The notes under the pieces: model-generated
What the model saw: the letters and a program-made list of their open reading frames with translations, nothing else
Database searches by the model: none
Told to the model about the DNA's origin: nothing
Origin: Nitrosomonadales bacterium
GTDB taxonomy: Bacteria; Pseudomonadota; Gammaproteobacteria; Burkholderiales; Gallionellaceae
Reading direction: 5' to 3'
Length of the DNA: 46,631 nt
Assembly: GCA_023259065.1 (NCBI GenBank)
Contig: JAHFQY010000010.1
Coordinates: forward strand, 25,488-72,118
Shown here: piece after piece, positions 8,144-18,823 of the stretch
Layout of the letters: every line of letters begins with the position of its first letter
Position numbering within the stretch: the first letter of the stretch is position 1
Position numbers and translations under genes: made by a program

Positions 8144-9256
8144 TCAGAATAAATTCTTTTGCGGCAGCGCGCCATTCGTTGCCGCCTTAGCATCGGGGTG
8201 CGGAATGGTCACTGCCACCGTGGTGCCTTGCCCCGGGACGCTGCTGATTTGCACCTCTCCGCCAAAATGCGCAACGCGTTCCTGTATGCCGCGCAGGCCG
8301 AAAGAGCGGGGCTTTGCACGCTCGGTTTCGACAAAGCCGCGGCCATTGTCGCTGATGGTCAGGTCGACACCGTGTTCGCGGCTGTAAATGGACACTTTGA
8401 CCTCGTTTGCCTGCGCATGTTTCATGATGTTGGTAAGCGCTTCCTGAAAAATGCGGAACAGGGCGATTGAAACATCGGGGTTGAGATCCACGTCATCGTC
8501 TGTATGGCCCAGCTTGCAGGTAATGCCGGTGCGCTGCTGGAACTCGTTAGCCTCCATTTCAATGGCGGCAACAATGCCGAAGCTGTCCAGATAGCCGGGG
8601 CGCAGGCTGTGCGCCAGGTTTCTGGCTGCGGTGGCGGCCTTGTCCACCAGGTTTTCTATGGTGGTGGTTTTTTCCTCAAGAACAGGATTATCCTTGGGCA
8701 ATCTTTGTTTCATCCAGGCCAGGTCCATCTTGATGGCGGTGAGCAGGCCGCCGATTTCGTCGTGCACTTCGCGCGCGATACGCAGGCGCTCCTGCTCCTT
8801 GGCATCCTGGATGTGCGAGGAAAACTCGCGCAACTGTTCTTGCGAGCGGGCGAACTCGATTTCAGCCAGTTTGGTCTTGGTCACATCGACCATGATGCCT
8901 TCCCACTCGACTTCGCCGCTCGGGGTGGTTTGTGGGCTGGAGCCCAGGCTCAGCCATTTCACGTTGCCGTCCCGCAGTACAACGCGGCCTTCCCAGCCCC
9001 AGAAGGTGAGGTTGCGGGCGGAATTCAGCATGGTGTTGCGAAAGGCATCCAGGTCTTCCGCGTGAATCAGCTCGGTGAACAGGCCGGGTGCGGCTTCCAG
9101 ATCGCGTGGAGCTATGTCCAGCAGGGCTTGGCTGCCATCACCGATGTAGGGAAAAGAAAACACGCCTGCTGCAGTGAGGCGTAATTGAAACGCCATACAC
9201 GGCAGGTTGGCGATGAAATTATCCAGGCGCAAGCGATTATCTTTAGTATCGGTCAC
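8144..9256 (-). CDS. PAS-domain histidine kinase, NarX/HisKA_3 type
   Basis: A 370-residue cytoplasmic sensor kinase. Residues about 15-130 form a PAS fold with a PAC-like end (FWGWEGRVVLRDGNVKWLSL, EWEGIMVDVTKTKL). The dimerisation/phosphoacceptor helix has H165 in REVHDEIGGLLTAIKMDL, typical of HisKA_3 kinases that pair with NarL-type regulators. The ATPase domain shows ISDNGRGF and SFGLRGIQERV. There are no membrane segments, so the signal is internal or diffusible. The start codon is GTG at 9256 with a poor ribosome site. It sits immediately upstream of its regulator and diverges from the his operon. Confidence 0.9.
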   Translation of the reverse strand: MTDTKDNRLRLDNFIANLPCMAFQLRLTAAGVFSFPYIGDGSQALLDIAPRDLEAAPGLFTELIHAEDLDAFRNTMLNSARNLTFWGWEGRVVLRDGNVKWLSLGSSPQTTPSGEVEWEGIMVDVTKTKLAEIEFARSQEQLREFSSHIQDAKEQERLRIAREVHDEIGGLLTAIKMDLAWMKQRLPKDNPVLEEKTTTIENLVDKAATAARNLAHSLRPGYLDSFGIVAAIEMEANEFQQRTGITCKLGHTDDDVDLNPDVSIALFRIFQEALTNIMKHAQANEVKVSIYSREHGVDLTISDNGRGFVETERAKPRSFGLRGIQERVAHFGGEVQISSVPGQGTTVAVTIPHPDAKAATNGALPQKNLF

Positions 9257-9514
9257 GGTCGGTCTTTAAGGCGGTGATCACGTATAAGTTGGTGTATTAC
9301 TGTAATAAAAGTGAGGTTACTACAAGGCGGTCGTATTCGGCAATGATAGTTGCAGGGCAAGGCAAATAAAGCCCATGGATTATCCGGCGGTGGCGGGAAA
9401 TTTCCTGACCAATTCCCGCAAGGAGAATGCAGGCATTTGAATTGCGGCAGCAAATTGCCCCAGCAGGCGCTGCTATTGGGGTAAAATGGCCGCGTTTTGT
9501 AAGCCCGATAAAAA

Positions 9515-10633
9515 ATGTCTTCCGCCCCGAAAAATTCGCCTGCAGCAGCCGTAACGCCTGAAAGCCTGCTGCGACAGGATATCCTGTCCCTGCATGCCTA
9601 TCATGTGCAACCCAGCCCCGGCATGATCAAGCTGGACGCGATGGAAAACCCCTACCCGCTGCCACAGGCGCTGCGCGAGAAAATCGCGCAGGTGGCGGCC
9701 AATGCGGAAATCAACCGCTATCCCGATGCCGCAGCAAGCGGCCTCAAGGAGCGCATCAAGGCGGTGAGCGGCCTGCCGGCCGAAATGGATGTGCTGCTGG
9801 GCAACGGCTCTGACGAAATCATCCAGTTGCTGGCAATGGCCGTGGCCAAGCCGGGGGCTGTGCTGTTAAGCGTTGAGCCCTCGTTCGTGATGTACAAGAT
9901 GATCGCGGCGTTTACCGGCATGAACTATGTCGGCGTGCCGCTCACTGAGGATTTCTCCCTGGATTTGCCGGCCATGCTGGACGCCATCAAGCGTCATCAG
10001 CCTGCACTGATTTTCCTGGCCTATCCCAACAACCCCACCGGCAATTTGTTTGACGCGGCGGCCATCGCCGAAATTATTGCTGCCGCACCCGGCCTGGTGG
10101 TGGTGGACGAGGCCTACTATGCTTTTGCCAGCGACAGTTTCATGCCGCAATTGGGGCGCTATCCCAATCTGCTGGTGATGCGCACTTTCTCCAAGCTGGG
10201 CATGGCCGGGCTGCGCCTGGGATTTCTGGCGGGCGGTAAAAACTGGCTGGCGCAATTGGAAAAGCTGCGCTTGCCGTATAATGTCGGGGTGTTGACGCAG
10301 GCCGTCGCAGAGCTGTTGCTGCAGCACCATGAAGTGCTGTTGCAGCAGGCTGAACAGATCAAGCAGGACAGGATCTGGCTGCATGAGCGTCTGGTCGGAA
10401 CCGTGGATGTGCGCACTTACCCGAGCGAGGCAAACTTCATCTTGTTTCAACTGCCACGGGCTGGTAAGGTATTCGCCGGCCTGAAGCAGCGCGGCGTGCT
10501 GATCAAGAACCTGGATGGCGGACATCCGGCGCTGACAGATTGCCTGCGCGTTACGGTAGGCACGGCAGAGCAGAATGAGCAGTTCATTCGGGCGTTGCAG
10601 GAAAGCATTCATCAATACTCTCAGGAAAAATAA
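9515..10633 (+). CDS. hisC: Histidinol-phosphate aminotransferase
   Basis: A 372-residue class II PLP aminotransferase that converts imidazole-acetol phosphate and glutamate to histidinol phosphate. The PLP lysine is in [14 protein letters not shown]; the other fold-type I landmarks are [11 protein letters not shown] and [10 protein letters not shown]. It is the first gene of a seven-gene his cluster and is followed by hisB after 5 bp. A -10-like TAAAAT lies at 9482-9487, but I see no good -35 box and no Shine-Dalgarno before ATG 9515, so it may be poorly led or leaderless. hisG and hisD, which usually precede hisC in betaproteobacteria, are not here. Confidence 0.95.
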   Translation: MSSAPKNSPAAAVTPESLLRQDILSLHAYHVQPSPGMIKLDAMENPYPLPQALREKIAQVAANAEINRYPDAAASGLKERIKAVSGLPAEMDVLLGNGSDEIIQLLAMAVAKPGAVLLSVEPSFVMYKMIAAFTGMNYVGVPLTEDFSLDLPAMLDAIKRHQPALIFLAYPNNPTGNLFDAAAIAEIIAAAPGLVVVDEAYYAFASDSFMPQLGRYPNLLVMRTFSKLGMAGLRLGFLAGGKNWLAQLEKLRLPYNVGVLTQAVAELLLQHHEVLLQQAEQIKQDRIWLHERLVGTVDVRTYPSEANFILFQLPRAGKVFAGLKQRGVLIKNLDGGHPALTDCLRVTVGTAEQNEQFIRALQESIHQYSQEK

Positions 10634-10638
10634 AAATC

Positions 10639-11226
10639 ATGCGTAGTGCGCAGATTACCCGGAACACGCTGGAGACCCAGATAGCAATTACGCTCAATCT
10701 GGATGGAACCGGCAAGGCCGCATTCAACACCGGTGTGCCTTTTCTCGATCACATGCTGGACCAGATTGCGCGTCACGGCTTGCTGGATCTCGATATCGTT
10801 GCCAAGGGCGATCTGCACATCGATGCGCATCACACCGTGGAAGATATCGGCATTACTCTGGGGCAGGCGTTCCATCAGGCTGTAGGCGACAAGAAGGGCC
10901 TGCGCCGTTACGGTCACGCCTATGTTCCGCTGGATGAAGCCTTGTCGCGCGTGGTGCTGGATATTTCCGGCCGCCCCGGCCTGGTGTTCAACGTGGATTT
11001 CGTGCGCGCCAATATCGGTGAATTCGACGTGGACCTGATCCATGAATTCTTCCAGGGCTTTGTCAATCACGCGCTGGTAACCCTGCACGTCGATTGTCTT
11101 GCCGGCAGCAACGCCCACCACCAGGCAGAGACCGTGTTCAAGGCCTTTGGTCGCGCCTTGCGCATGGCGCTTGAGATTGATCCGCGCATGGCCGGCATGA
11201 TGCCGTCCACCAAGGGCACACTCTGA
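10639..11226 (+). CDS. hisB: Imidazoleglycerol-phosphate dehydratase
   Basis: A 195-residue monofunctional IGP dehydratase, which removes water from imidazoleglycerol phosphate to give imidazole-acetol phosphate. The manganese-binding His clusters are visible as [25 protein letters not shown] and [17 protein letters not shown]. The length equals that of the single-domain enzyme; there is no fused phosphatase domain as in Escherichia coli HisB. It starts 5 bp after hisC and ends 7 bp before hisH, so it is in the same transcript. Confidence 0.96.
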   Translation: MRSAQITRNTLETQIAITLNLDGTGKAAFNTGVPFLDHMLDQIARHGLLDLDIVAKGDLHIDAHHTVEDIGITLGQAFHQAVGDKKGLRRYGHAYVPLDEALSRVVLDISGRPGLVFNVDFVRANIGEFDVDLIHEFFQGFVNHALVTLHVDCLAGSNAHHQAETVFKAFGRALRMALEIDPRMAGMMPSTKGTL

Positions 11227-11233
11227 TCCGATT

Positions 11234-11869
11234 ATGGTAGATATCGCTGTTATAGATTACGGCATGGGCAACTTGCGCTCCGTGCAACAGGCGCTGCACT
11301 CGGTGGCGCCCCATGCTTCCATTGCGGTGACAGACGATCCGCAGGTGGTTGCGCAAGCAACCCGAGTCGTGTTCCCCGGGCAGGGCGCCATGCCCGACTG
11401 CATGCGCGAGCTGGATGCGCGCGGCCTGCGCAGTGCCGTGCTGGAAGCCGCACGCAGCAAGCCATTCCTGGGTATCTGCATAGGTTTGCAAATGCTGTTC
11501 CAGCACAGCGCGGAGGGTGATGTGCCCGGGCTGGGCATACTGCCCGGACAGGTGGTGCGCTTTGCCCATGATCTGCACGATGCGCAGGGCAACAAGCTGA
11601 AAGTGCCGCACATGGGCTGGAACCAGGTACATCACGCTGAGCACCCCATCTGGCAGGGCATCGCACAGGATGCGCGTTTCTATTTTGTGCACAGCTATTA
11701 TGTGCAGACGAATGACAAGTCGCTGGTGCAGGCCACCAGCGATTATCCGCAGCCGTTTGTGTGTGCTGTGGCGCGCGACAATCTGTTTGCAGTGCAATTT
11801 CATCCGGAGAAAAGCCATGCGGCCGGACTGCAGCTGTTGAAGAATTTTGTAAACTGGAATCCCGTTTAA
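11234..11869 (+). CDS. hisH: Imidazole glycerol phosphate synthase, glutaminase subunit
   Basis: A 211-residue class I glutamine amidotransferase that supplies ammonia to HisF. The catalytic Cys is in FLGICIGLQMLF and the catalytic His/Glu pair in VQFHPEKSHAAG near the C-terminus; the N-terminus IDYGMGNLRSV is typical. It acts as a heterodimer with HisF, encoded two genes downstream, with hisA between them, the usual order. Confidence 0.96.
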   Translation: MVDIAVIDYGMGNLRSVQQALHSVAPHASIAVTDDPQVVAQATRVVFPGQGAMPDCMRELDARGLRSAVLEAARSKPFLGICIGLQMLFQHSAEGDVPGLGILPGQVVRFAHDLHDAQGNKLKVPHMGWNQVHHAEHPIWQGIAQDARFYFVHSYYVQTNDKSLVQATSDYPQPFVCAVARDNLFAVQFHPEKSHAAGLQLLKNFVNWNPV

Positions 11870-11903
11870 TTTTTTTGTTTATTTCTTTTATTGATTTCTT
11901 GCC

Positions 11904-12662
11904 ATGTTAATTATTCCCGCGATTGATTTGAAAGATGGACACTGTGTACGCCTGCGCCAGGGCTTGATGGAAGATGCCACGGTGTTTTCCGAAGACCCGG
12001 CAGCGATGGCAAAAAACTGGCTGGCACAGGGAGCGCGCCGTCTGCACCTGGTGGACCTGAACGGCGCCTTCGCCGGCAAGCCCAAAAACGAAGCGGCAGT
12101 GCGCAGCATCGTCGAGGCGGTGGGCCTGGATGTGCCGGTGCAACTGGGTGGTGGCATCCGTGATCTCGACACCATAGAACGCTACCTCGACATCGGTGTG
12201 ACCTATATCATCATCGGCACAGCAGCGGTGAAGGTGCCGGGTTTTCTGCATGAAGCGTGCGACGCCTTCCCTGGCCACATCATGGTGGGCCTGGATGCCA
12301 AGGGCGGCAAGGTGGCGGTGGACGGCTGGTCCAAACTGACCGGTCACGACGTCTGCGATCTGGCCAAGCGCTTTGAAGGCTATGGCGTGGAAGCCATTAT
12401 CTATACCGATATCGGTCGCGACGGCATGCTTACCGGCGTGAATATTCCCGCCACTGTCGAATTGGCCAAGCCGCTTACCGTGCCGGTTATCGCCAGCGGC
12501 GGCATCACCAATCTGGATGACGTGCGCGCGCTGTGCGCGGTGCAACATGAAGGCATCACCGGCGCCATCACCGGGCGTGCAATTTATGAAGGCAGCCTGA
12601 ATTTCGCCGAAGCGCAGAAGCTGGCGGACGAACTGACTGCGCAAAACGGCGTCAAGATTTAA
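11904..12662 (+). CDS. hisA: ProFAR isomerase
   Basis: A 252-residue (beta/alpha)8 barrel isomerase that opens the ribose ring of ProFAR to give PRFAR. Catalytic Asp is in [15 protein letters not shown] (D8) and the second acid in [11 protein letters not shown]; phosphate-binding loops QLGGGIRD and VIASGGIT are intact. It belongs to the same ancestral half-barrel family as HisF downstream. Spacing is 34 bp from hisH and 29 bp to hisF. Confidence 0.96.
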   Translation: MLIIPAIDLKDGHCVRLRQGLMEDATVFSEDPAAMAKNWLAQGARRLHLVDLNGAFAGKPKNEAAVRSIVEAVGLDVPVQLGGGIRDLDTIERYLDIGVTYIIIGTAAVKVPGFLHEACDAFPGHIMVGLDAKGGKVAVDGWSKLTGHDVCDLAKRFEGYGVEAIIYTDIGRDGMLTGVNIPATVELAKPLTVPVIASGGITNLDDVRALCAVQHEGITGAITGRAIYEGSLNFAEAQKLADELTAQNGVKI

Positions 12663-12691
12663 GCGTAAACTTTTCCTGAATCCCCATCCCT

Positions 12692-13450
12692 ATGCTAGCT
12701 AAACGCATTATTCCCTGTCTCGACGTTACTGCCGGCCGTGTTGTCAAAGGCGTCAGCTTTGTCGAGTTGCGCGACGCCGGCGACCCCATTGAAATTGCGC
12801 GCCGCTACGACGAGCAGGGCGCGGATGAACTCACTTTCCTCGACATCACTGCCAGCTCGGATGACCGCGGCATACTGTTCCGCATTATCGAGCAGGTAGC
12901 CGAGCAGGTGTTCATACCGCTGACCGTGGGCGGTGGCGTGCGCCAGGTTGAGGACGTGCGCAACCTGCTTAACGCCGGCGCCGACAAAGTCAGCATCAAT
13001 ACTTCTGCCGTGACCAATCCGCAGCTGGTGGCCGATGCTGCAGCGCGTTACGGTTCGCAGTGCATCGTGGTGGCTATCGATGCCAAACAGGTGACGCCGG
13101 GGCGCTGGGAAGTGTTTACCCACGGCGGGCGCAAGGCGACCGGACTGGATGCGATTGAGTGGGCTACAAAAATGCAGACGCTGGGTGCGGGTGAAATATT
13201 GTTGACCAGCATGGATCGTGACGGCCAGAAAATCGGTTTCGATCTGGCGCTGACGCGCGCTGTCACCGACGCGCTGGAAATTCCCGTGATCGCCAGCGGC
13301 GGCGTGGGCAATCTGCAGCATCTGGTCGATGGCGTGAAACAGGGCGGGGCGGATGCCGTGCTGGCCGCCAGCATCTTTCACTACGGCGAATACACCGTGC
13401 AGCAGGCCAAGCAATTCATGGCGCAGCAGGGCATAGAGGTCAGGTTATGA
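12692..13450 (+). CDS. hisF: Imidazole glycerol phosphate synthase, cyclase subunit
   Basis: A 252-residue (beta/alpha)8 barrel that combines PRFAR with HisH-derived ammonia to yield IGP and AICAR, linking histidine and purine synthesis. Catalytic D11 is in [15 protein letters not shown] and the second Asp in [14 protein letters not shown]. Phosphate loops [10 protein letters not shown] and VIASGGVGN are present. Its stop overlaps the hisI start by four bases (13447-13450), indicating translational coupling. Confidence 0.97.
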   Translation: MLAKRIIPCLDVTAGRVVKGVSFVELRDAGDPIEIARRYDEQGADELTFLDITASSDDRGILFRIIEQVAEQVFIPLTVGGGVRQVEDVRNLLNAGADKVSINTSAVTNPQLVADAAARYGSQCIVVAIDAKQVTPGRWEVFTHGGRKATGLDAIEWATKMQTLGAGEILLTSMDRDGQKIGFDLALTRAVTDALEIPVIASGGVGNLQHLVDGVKQGGADAVLAASIFHYGEYTVQQAKQFMAQQGIEVRL

Positions 13451-13842
13451 GCGACGCCTGGCTGGATAAAGTGAACTGGTCGGCTGATGGCCTGGTGCCG
13501 GCCATTGCGCAAGACGCAGCCACGGGACGCGTGCTGATGGTGGCGTGGATGAACCGTGATGCCCTGCAACGCACGGTGGAGCTGAGTGAGGCAGTGTACT
13601 GGTCGCGCTCGCGCAAGAAGCTGTGGCACAAGGGCGAGGAGTCCGGCCATATTCAGCGCGTCAAGGAAATACGCCTGGACTGCGACCAGGATGTGCTGTT
13701 GCTGCAGATTGAACAACAGGGCGGCATTGCCTGTCATACCGGGCGTGAGAGCTGTTTCTTCAGCCGTCTGGAAAATGGCGAGTGGGTGGCAACGGATGCC
13801 GTGCTCAAGAACCCCGACGAGATCTACCAGAAAAAGAGTTGA
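13447..13842 (+). CDS. hisI: Phosphoribosyl-AMP cyclohydrolase
   Basis: A 131-residue zinc enzyme that opens the adenine ring of PR-AMP. The conserved [17 protein letters not shown] segment and the metal-binding cysteines in [10 protein letters not shown] and [12 protein letters not shown] are all present. It is a separate protein from the pyrophosphohydrolase, unlike the fused HisIE of enterobacteria. It overlaps hisF by an ATGA and is followed by hisE after 5 bp. Confidence 0.96.
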   Translation: MSDAWLDKVNWSADGLVPAIAQDAATGRVLMVAWMNRDALQRTVELSEAVYWSRSRKKLWHKGEESGHIQRVKEIRLDCDQDVLLLQIEQQGGIACHTGRESCFFSRLENGEWVATDAVLKNPDEIYQKKS

Positions 13843-13847
13843 AGCCC

Positions 13848-14171
13848 ATGAGTGAAGATATTCTGCAACGACTGACGCAAACGATTGCGGCGCGCAAGGG
13901 CGCAGCGGCAGAAACTTCCTATGTGGCCAAGCTGTTTAGCAAGGGCGAGGATGCCATCCTGAAAAAAATCGGTGAGGAAGCGACTGAGGTGTTGCTGGCC
14001 GCCAAGGAGGGTGACAAGAATCATCTGGTTTACGAGACGGCTGATCTGTGGTTTCACTGCATGGTCTTGCTGGCGCAGCACGGCCTGAAGGCGGAAGATG
14101 TGCTCACGGAACTGGCGCGGCGCGAGGGCGTATCGGGGATTACCGAAAAGCAGAGCAGGAAACAGGATTGA
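13848..14171 (+). CDS. hisE: Phosphoribosyl-ATP pyrophosphohydrolase
   Basis: A 107-residue helical MazG-like hydrolase that converts PR-ATP to PR-AMP and pyrophosphate. Signature [15 protein letters not shown] and [16 protein letters not shown] is complete. The ATG at 13848 ([11 protein letters not shown]) is chosen because it follows the hisI stop by 5 bp and fits family length; the longer open frame would overlap hisI. It is the last his gene and leads directly into hinT. Confidence 0.95.
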   Translation: MSEDILQRLTQTIAARKGAAAETSYVAKLFSKGEDAILKKIGEEATEVLLAAKEGDKNHLVYETADLWFHCMVLLAQHGLKAEDVLTELARREGVSGITEKQSRKQD

Positions 14172-14173
14172 TT

Positions 14174-14521
14174 ATGAGCGACTGTATTTTTTGCAAGATT
14201 GCACGCGGCGAGATTCCCAGCAAGAAGGTGTACGAAGACGCGGAATTGTTTGCTTTCCACGACATCAACCCGGTCGCGCCGGTGCATTTCATGGTGATAC
14301 CCAAGCTGCACATGGCTAGTCTGGCAGATGCGGATGAGTCGCATGCGGCGCTGCTGGGCAAGATGCTGGTGCTGGCGCCCAAACTGGCGCAACAGCTTGG
14401 CCTGGACAATGGCTTCCGCACGGTAATCAACACCGGCCGTGGCGGCGGCCAGGAAGTGTTTCATTTGCATATGCATATTATCGGCGGCGGCATGATTCCA
14501 CCCATGGTGGCGCGCAGTTAA
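14174..14521 (+). CDS. hinT: HIT-family purine nucleoside phosphoramidase
   Basis: A 115-residue HIT protein beginning [20 protein letters not shown], with the histidine triad HLHMHIIGG near the C-terminus. HinT-type proteins hydrolyse AMP-linked phosphoramidates; their cellular role is unsettled. The family's internal start, not the longer open frame, is used: ATG 14174 lies 2 bp after hisE. Its position between hisE and tatA is the standard betaproteobacterial arrangement. Confidence 0.93.
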   Translation: MSDCIFCKIARGEIPSKKVYEDAELFAFHDINPVAPVHFMVIPKLHMASLADADESHAALLGKMLVLAPKLAQQLGLDNGFRTVINTGRGGGQEVFHLHMHIIGGGMIPPMVARS

Positions 14522-14553
14522 ATCCGCTCAAATTTTTTATCGGGAGAAATAAC

Positions 14554-14772
14554 ATGGGCTCATTCAGCATTTGGCATTGGTTGATCGTGTTGGTTATCGT
14601 TGTGCTGATTTTTGGCACCAAAAAGCTTGGCAATATCGGCAAGGATCTTGGCAGCGCCGTGAAGGGCTTCAAGGAGGGCATGAAGGATGGAGAGGATGCT
14701 CCCAAGCAGGTACAGCGTGATGACAAGGTGATCGAAGGCGAAGCAAAAGAGAAGAGCCACACCAAATCATAA
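14554..14772 (+). CDS. tatA: Sec-independent translocase subunit TatA
   Basis: A 72-residue pore-forming subunit of the twin-arginine translocase. One N-terminal membrane helix ([15 protein letters not shown]) is followed by the hinge/amphipathic helix [20 protein letters not shown] and a charged tail. GGAGA precedes the ATG. It is followed by tatB and tatC at close spacing, forming a complete TatABC set for exporting folded, often cofactor-bearing proteins. Confidence 0.96.
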   Translation: MGSFSIWHWLIVLVIVVLIFGTKKLGNIGKDLGSAVKGFKEGMKDGEDAPKQVQRDDKVIEGEAKEKSHTKS

Positions 14773-14787
14773 GCTGCCAACGCCGTC

Positions 14788-15207
14788 ATGTTCGGAATTG
14801 ATTTCTCGGAGCTGGTCGTCATCATGGTGGTTGCACTCATCGTGATCGGCCCCGAGCACCTGCCCAAGGTGGCGCGCACTGCCGGCCATCTGTGGAGCCG
14901 TGCGCAGCGTTACGTGAACGGCATCAAGTCGGATATTGCGCGCGAAATGGAAGTGGAAGAACTGCGCAAGATACAGGAACAGGCGCAGCAGAAGGCCAAC
15001 AGTATTGAAAAAATATTGACCCAGGCCGAACTGGACATGAAGCAGCAAGCCAGTGCAGCGGTACAGCAACCCACCCATGTCATCATCGAGGAGTGGGAGC
15101 GCGAGTTTAATGAAGCACCCAAAAATGATACACACGGGAATGCCGCACCTGGAAATGACGCACCCGGGCAGAATAAAATCCCGGATCAGAAAGACACGCC
15201 TAAATAA
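14788..15207 (+). CDS. tatB: Sec-independent translocase subunit TatB
   Basis: A 139-residue receptor-complex subunit. The N-terminus MFGIDFSELVVIMVVALIVI carries the single membrane helix with the conserved Glu, followed by GPEHLPKVARTAG and a long charged helix. The tail (about residues 105-139) is low-complexity, rich in Asn, Pro, Gly and Asp (HGNAAPGNDAPGQNK). It starts 15 bp after tatA and ends 3 bp before tatC. Confidence 0.95.
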   Translation: MFGIDFSELVVIMVVALIVIGPEHLPKVARTAGHLWSRAQRYVNGIKSDIAREMEVEELRKIQEQAQQKANSIEKILTQAELDMKQQASAAVQQPTHVIIEEWEREFNEAPKNDTHGNAAPGNDAPGQNKIPDQKDTPK

Positions 15208-15210
15208 TCA

Positions 15211-15954
15211 ATGAGCACCAGTCAAACTTTCATCGCACACCTGATCGAGCTGCGTAGCCGCCTGCTGCATTCCGTCATTGCTCTGGTGCTGGTGTTTATT
15301 TGCCTGTTTCCCTGGGCTTCTGATCTGTACGCATTGCTGGCTCAACCCTTGCTGGCCAAACTGCCCAAGGGCGGACAGATGATCGCGACGGACGTGACCA
15401 CGCCGTTCTTCGTGCCGATGAAGGTGGCCTTGATGGCCGCCTTCCTGATTTCGCTGCCCTACATTCTGTACCAGGTCTGGCGCTTTGTGGCCCCCGGCTT
15501 GTATGAGCACGAGAAGCGCTGGATATTCCCGATGGTGACTGCCAGCTTGCTGCTGTTTTTCTGCGGCATGGCCTTTGCCTACTTCGCGGTGTTCCCTGTG
15601 GTGTTCGGCTTTATTACCGCATCGGCCCCGCAGGGCGTGGCGGTGATGACCGACATCGACAAATATCTGAGCTTTGTGCTGACCATGTTTGTGGCATTCG
15701 GCATTACCTTCCAGGTGCCGGTGGCGGTGGTGGTGCTGGTCAAGATGGGATTTGTCACCGTCGCCAAGCTCAAGGAAATACGCCGTTATGTGTTTGTCGG
15801 CGCATTTGTCATCGGCGCCATCTTCACTCCGCCAGATGTCGTGTCGCAATTCATGCTCGCCATACCGCTGTGGCTGCTATACGAAGCGGGTATCGTGGTG
15901 GCGGGATGGATGGCGGCGGGAAGCAAAAAGCCGGCGGAAGCAGAAAGCGAATAA
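15211..15954 (+). CDS. tatC: Sec-independent translocase subunit TatC
   Basis: A 247-residue six-helix membrane protein that recognises the twin-arginine signal. The family signatures FIAHLIELRSRLLHSVIAL and FVAPGLYEHEKRW are present, and FGITFQVPVAVVVLVKMG falls in the conserved fifth helix region. With tatA and tatB it completes the translocase. A dispersed inverted-repeat element starts a few bases after the stop. Confidence 0.97.
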   Translation: MSTSQTFIAHLIELRSRLLHSVIALVLVFICLFPWASDLYALLAQPLLAKLPKGGQMIATDVTTPFFVPMKVALMAAFLISLPYILYQVWRFVAPGLYEHEKRWIFPMVTASLLLFFCGMAFAYFAVFPVVFGFITASAPQGVAVMTDIDKYLSFVLTMFVAFGITFQVPVAVVVLVKMGFVTVAKLKEIRRYVFVGAFVIGAIFTPPDVVSQFMLAIPLWLLYEAGIVVAGWMAAGSKKPAEAESE

Positions 15955-15961
15955 TAGAAGC

Positions 15962-16104
15962 GTTTGTCCGCAGATTACGAAGATTAATGCAGATTCAAGC
16001 ACCTTGGACTGCGCGAACATTCAGAATGTGTTCGCTTGGGTAATCAGTTTAATCTGCGTACCCGCAGGGCACAAGAACCTCTTCGAGGTAATCTGCGGAC
16101 AAAC
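15962..16104. repeat. Dispersed inverted-repeat element, copy A
   Basis: The 17-base arm GTTTGTCCGCAGATTAC (15962-15978) is perfectly repeated in inverse at 16088-16104. Inside are further partial repeats of the GCAGATT/AATCTGC type and a smaller hairpin (GCGAACATTC near 16013). The total is about 143 bp with no coding potential. A related element with the same end sequence lies at 32801-32927. It separates the convergent tatC and HtrA-type genes and could also act as a transcript end. Confidence 0.75.
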
Positions 16105-16128
16105 ACAGTTGCAACAAAAATATGCCCC

Positions 16129-17286
<1,158 letters not shown>

Positions 17287-17326
17287 GGTATGATTAATTC
17301 GCCAAGTAATAATGCGGGGTTGGACT

Positions 17327-18073
17327 ATGCAATTAATTGAACTGCGCGATTATATCGGAAGACTGCTGGAGGTCGACCGCTTTCGCGATTACTGCCCCAA
17401 CGGGATTCAGGTGGAGGGGCGCGCGGAAATTCACCGCATTGCCAGCGGCGTCACCGCCTCGCAGCACCTGCTGGAAGCCGCCACGGAGTGGGGCGCGGAT
17501 GCCATTCTGGTGCACCACGGCTATTTCTGGCGCAACGAAGATGCCACCCTGACCGGCATCAAGAAACGCCGCATTGCCCACCTGTTGCAGCGTGATGTGA
17601 GCCTGCTGGCGTATCACCTGCCGCTGGATGCCCATGCCGAGCTGGGCAACAACGCACAACTGGGCCGGATGCTGGGCTTGCAGGCGCAGGGACGCTTCGG
17701 CGAGCAGGATATTGCCTGGCACGGCGAGCTGCAACAGCCGCAAACACTGGCCGAATTTGCTGCGACAATTACCCACCAGTTGCAACGCGCCCCGCAAATT
17801 ATCGGCGAGGGCGGGCGCACTTTGCGGCGCGTGGCCTGGTGCACCGGGGCCGCTCAGGGATATTTCGAACAGGCCGTTGCGCTGGGCGTGGATGCCTTCC
17901 TGACCGGGGAAATCTCCGAGCAGAATGTGCACGTTGCCCGCGAAACCGGCGTGGCATTCATTGCCGCCGGACATCACGCCACCGAACGCTATGGCGTGCA
18001 GGCACTTGGCGGCCATCTGGCGCAACAATTTTCCCTGGAACACCGTTTTTTTGACCAGGACAACCCGGTTTAA
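17327..18073 (+). CDS. Nif3-like dinuclear metal center protein (YbgI family)
   Basis: A 248-residue member of the Nif3/YbgI family, toroidal hexamers that bind two metals; the physiological role is unresolved. Metal-ligand motifs visible are DAILVHHGYFWRN, LLAYHLPLDAH and, near the C-terminus, AAGHHATERYGVQALG. The start ATG 17327 (MQLIELRDYIG) fits the family better than ATG 17312. In related genomes the petABC genes usually follow; here the next gene is sspA. Confidence 0.88.
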   Translation: MQLIELRDYIGRLLEVDRFRDYCPNGIQVEGRAEIHRIASGVTASQHLLEAATEWGADAILVHHGYFWRNEDATLTGIKKRRIAHLLQRDVSLLAYHLPLDAHAELGNNAQLGRMLGLQAQGRFGEQDIAWHGELQQPQTLAEFAATITHQLQRAPQIIGEGGRTLRRVAWCTGAAQGYFEQAVALGVDAFLTGEISEQNVHVARETGVAFIAAGHHATERYGVQALGGHLAQQFSLEHRFFDQDNPV

Positions 18074-18223
18074 GCCCGTTTTTTTGCCGGGGACAGTATT
18101 GGTCGGGCAGGCTGGGAGCCAGTAGTGGCGCGGCTTTCAGCTTGCTGGTAAACGGAAGTCATTGGTTTTTTGTTGTTTTGTGGTATCATTACGCGGATAA
18201 ATTGACCAAGGATGATCCCCGCA

Positions 18224-18823
18224 ATGATGACACTTTACTCGGGTACGACAGACCCATTCAGCCAGCGCTGCCGCTTTGTTTTGTTTGAAAAAGGCATGGA
18301 TTTTCAGGTTATTGACGTGGATGTGTTCAACAAGCCGGAAGATCTGGCGGTAATGAACCCGTACAACAAGGTGCCGGTGCTGGTAGAGCGCGACCTGATC
18401 CTGTTTGAAGCCAACATCATCAACGAATACATTGATGAGCGTTTCCCCCACCCGCAACTCATGCCGGCCGACCCGGTGATGCGCGCGCGCGCCCGTTTGT
18501 TCCTGCACCGCTTTGAGCAGGAGCTGTTCTGCCATATTCCCGCGCTGGAAAGCGGCGTGGCCAAGAACGTGGAGAAGGCGCGCCAGGCTGTACGCGCCAA
18601 CCTGACGCAGATCGCACCGGTGTTTGCCAAGCAGAAATTCATGATGGGCGACGAGTTCTCCATGCTCGACGTGGCGATTGCCCCATTGCTGTGGCGTCTG
18701 GATCACTACGGCATCCAGTTGGACAAGGAAGCCGCACCGCTGATGAAATACGCCGAGCGCCTGTTCTCCCGCCCTGCCTACATCGAAGCGATGACCCCCT
18801 CCGAAAAAGCGATGCGTAAGTGA
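18224..18823 (+). CDS. sspA: Stringent starvation protein A
   Basis: A 199-residue glutathione-transferase-fold protein that binds RNA polymerase in other proteobacteria and alters transcription under starvation or acid stress. It begins MMTLYSGTTDPFSQRCRFVL with the family's INEYIDERFPHPQLMPADP segment. ATG 18224 is chosen over 18212 because AAGGA at 18208-18212 would lie inside or against the upstream start. A -10-like TATCAT lies at 18184-18189 with only a weak -35. It overlaps sspB. Confidence 0.93.
   Translation: MMTLYSGTTDPFSQRCRFVLFEKGMDFQVIDVDVFNKPEDLAVMNPYNKVPVLVERDLILFEANIINEYIDERFPHPQLMPADPVMRARARLFLHRFEQELFCHIPALESGVAKNVEKARQAVRANLTQIAPVFAKQKFMMGDEFSMLDVAIAPLLWRLDHYGIQLDKEAAPLMKYAERLFSRPAYIEAMTPSEKAMRK

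Noticed and set aside
9482-9487. TAAAAT as a full hisC promoter
   Set aside because: A -10-like box is visible but no -35 at acceptable spacing, so it is only mentioned in the hisC entry.
18163-18189. sspA promoter (TTGGTT ... TATCAT)
   Set aside because: Spacer is 15 bp and the -35 is poor; not listed as a separate feature.
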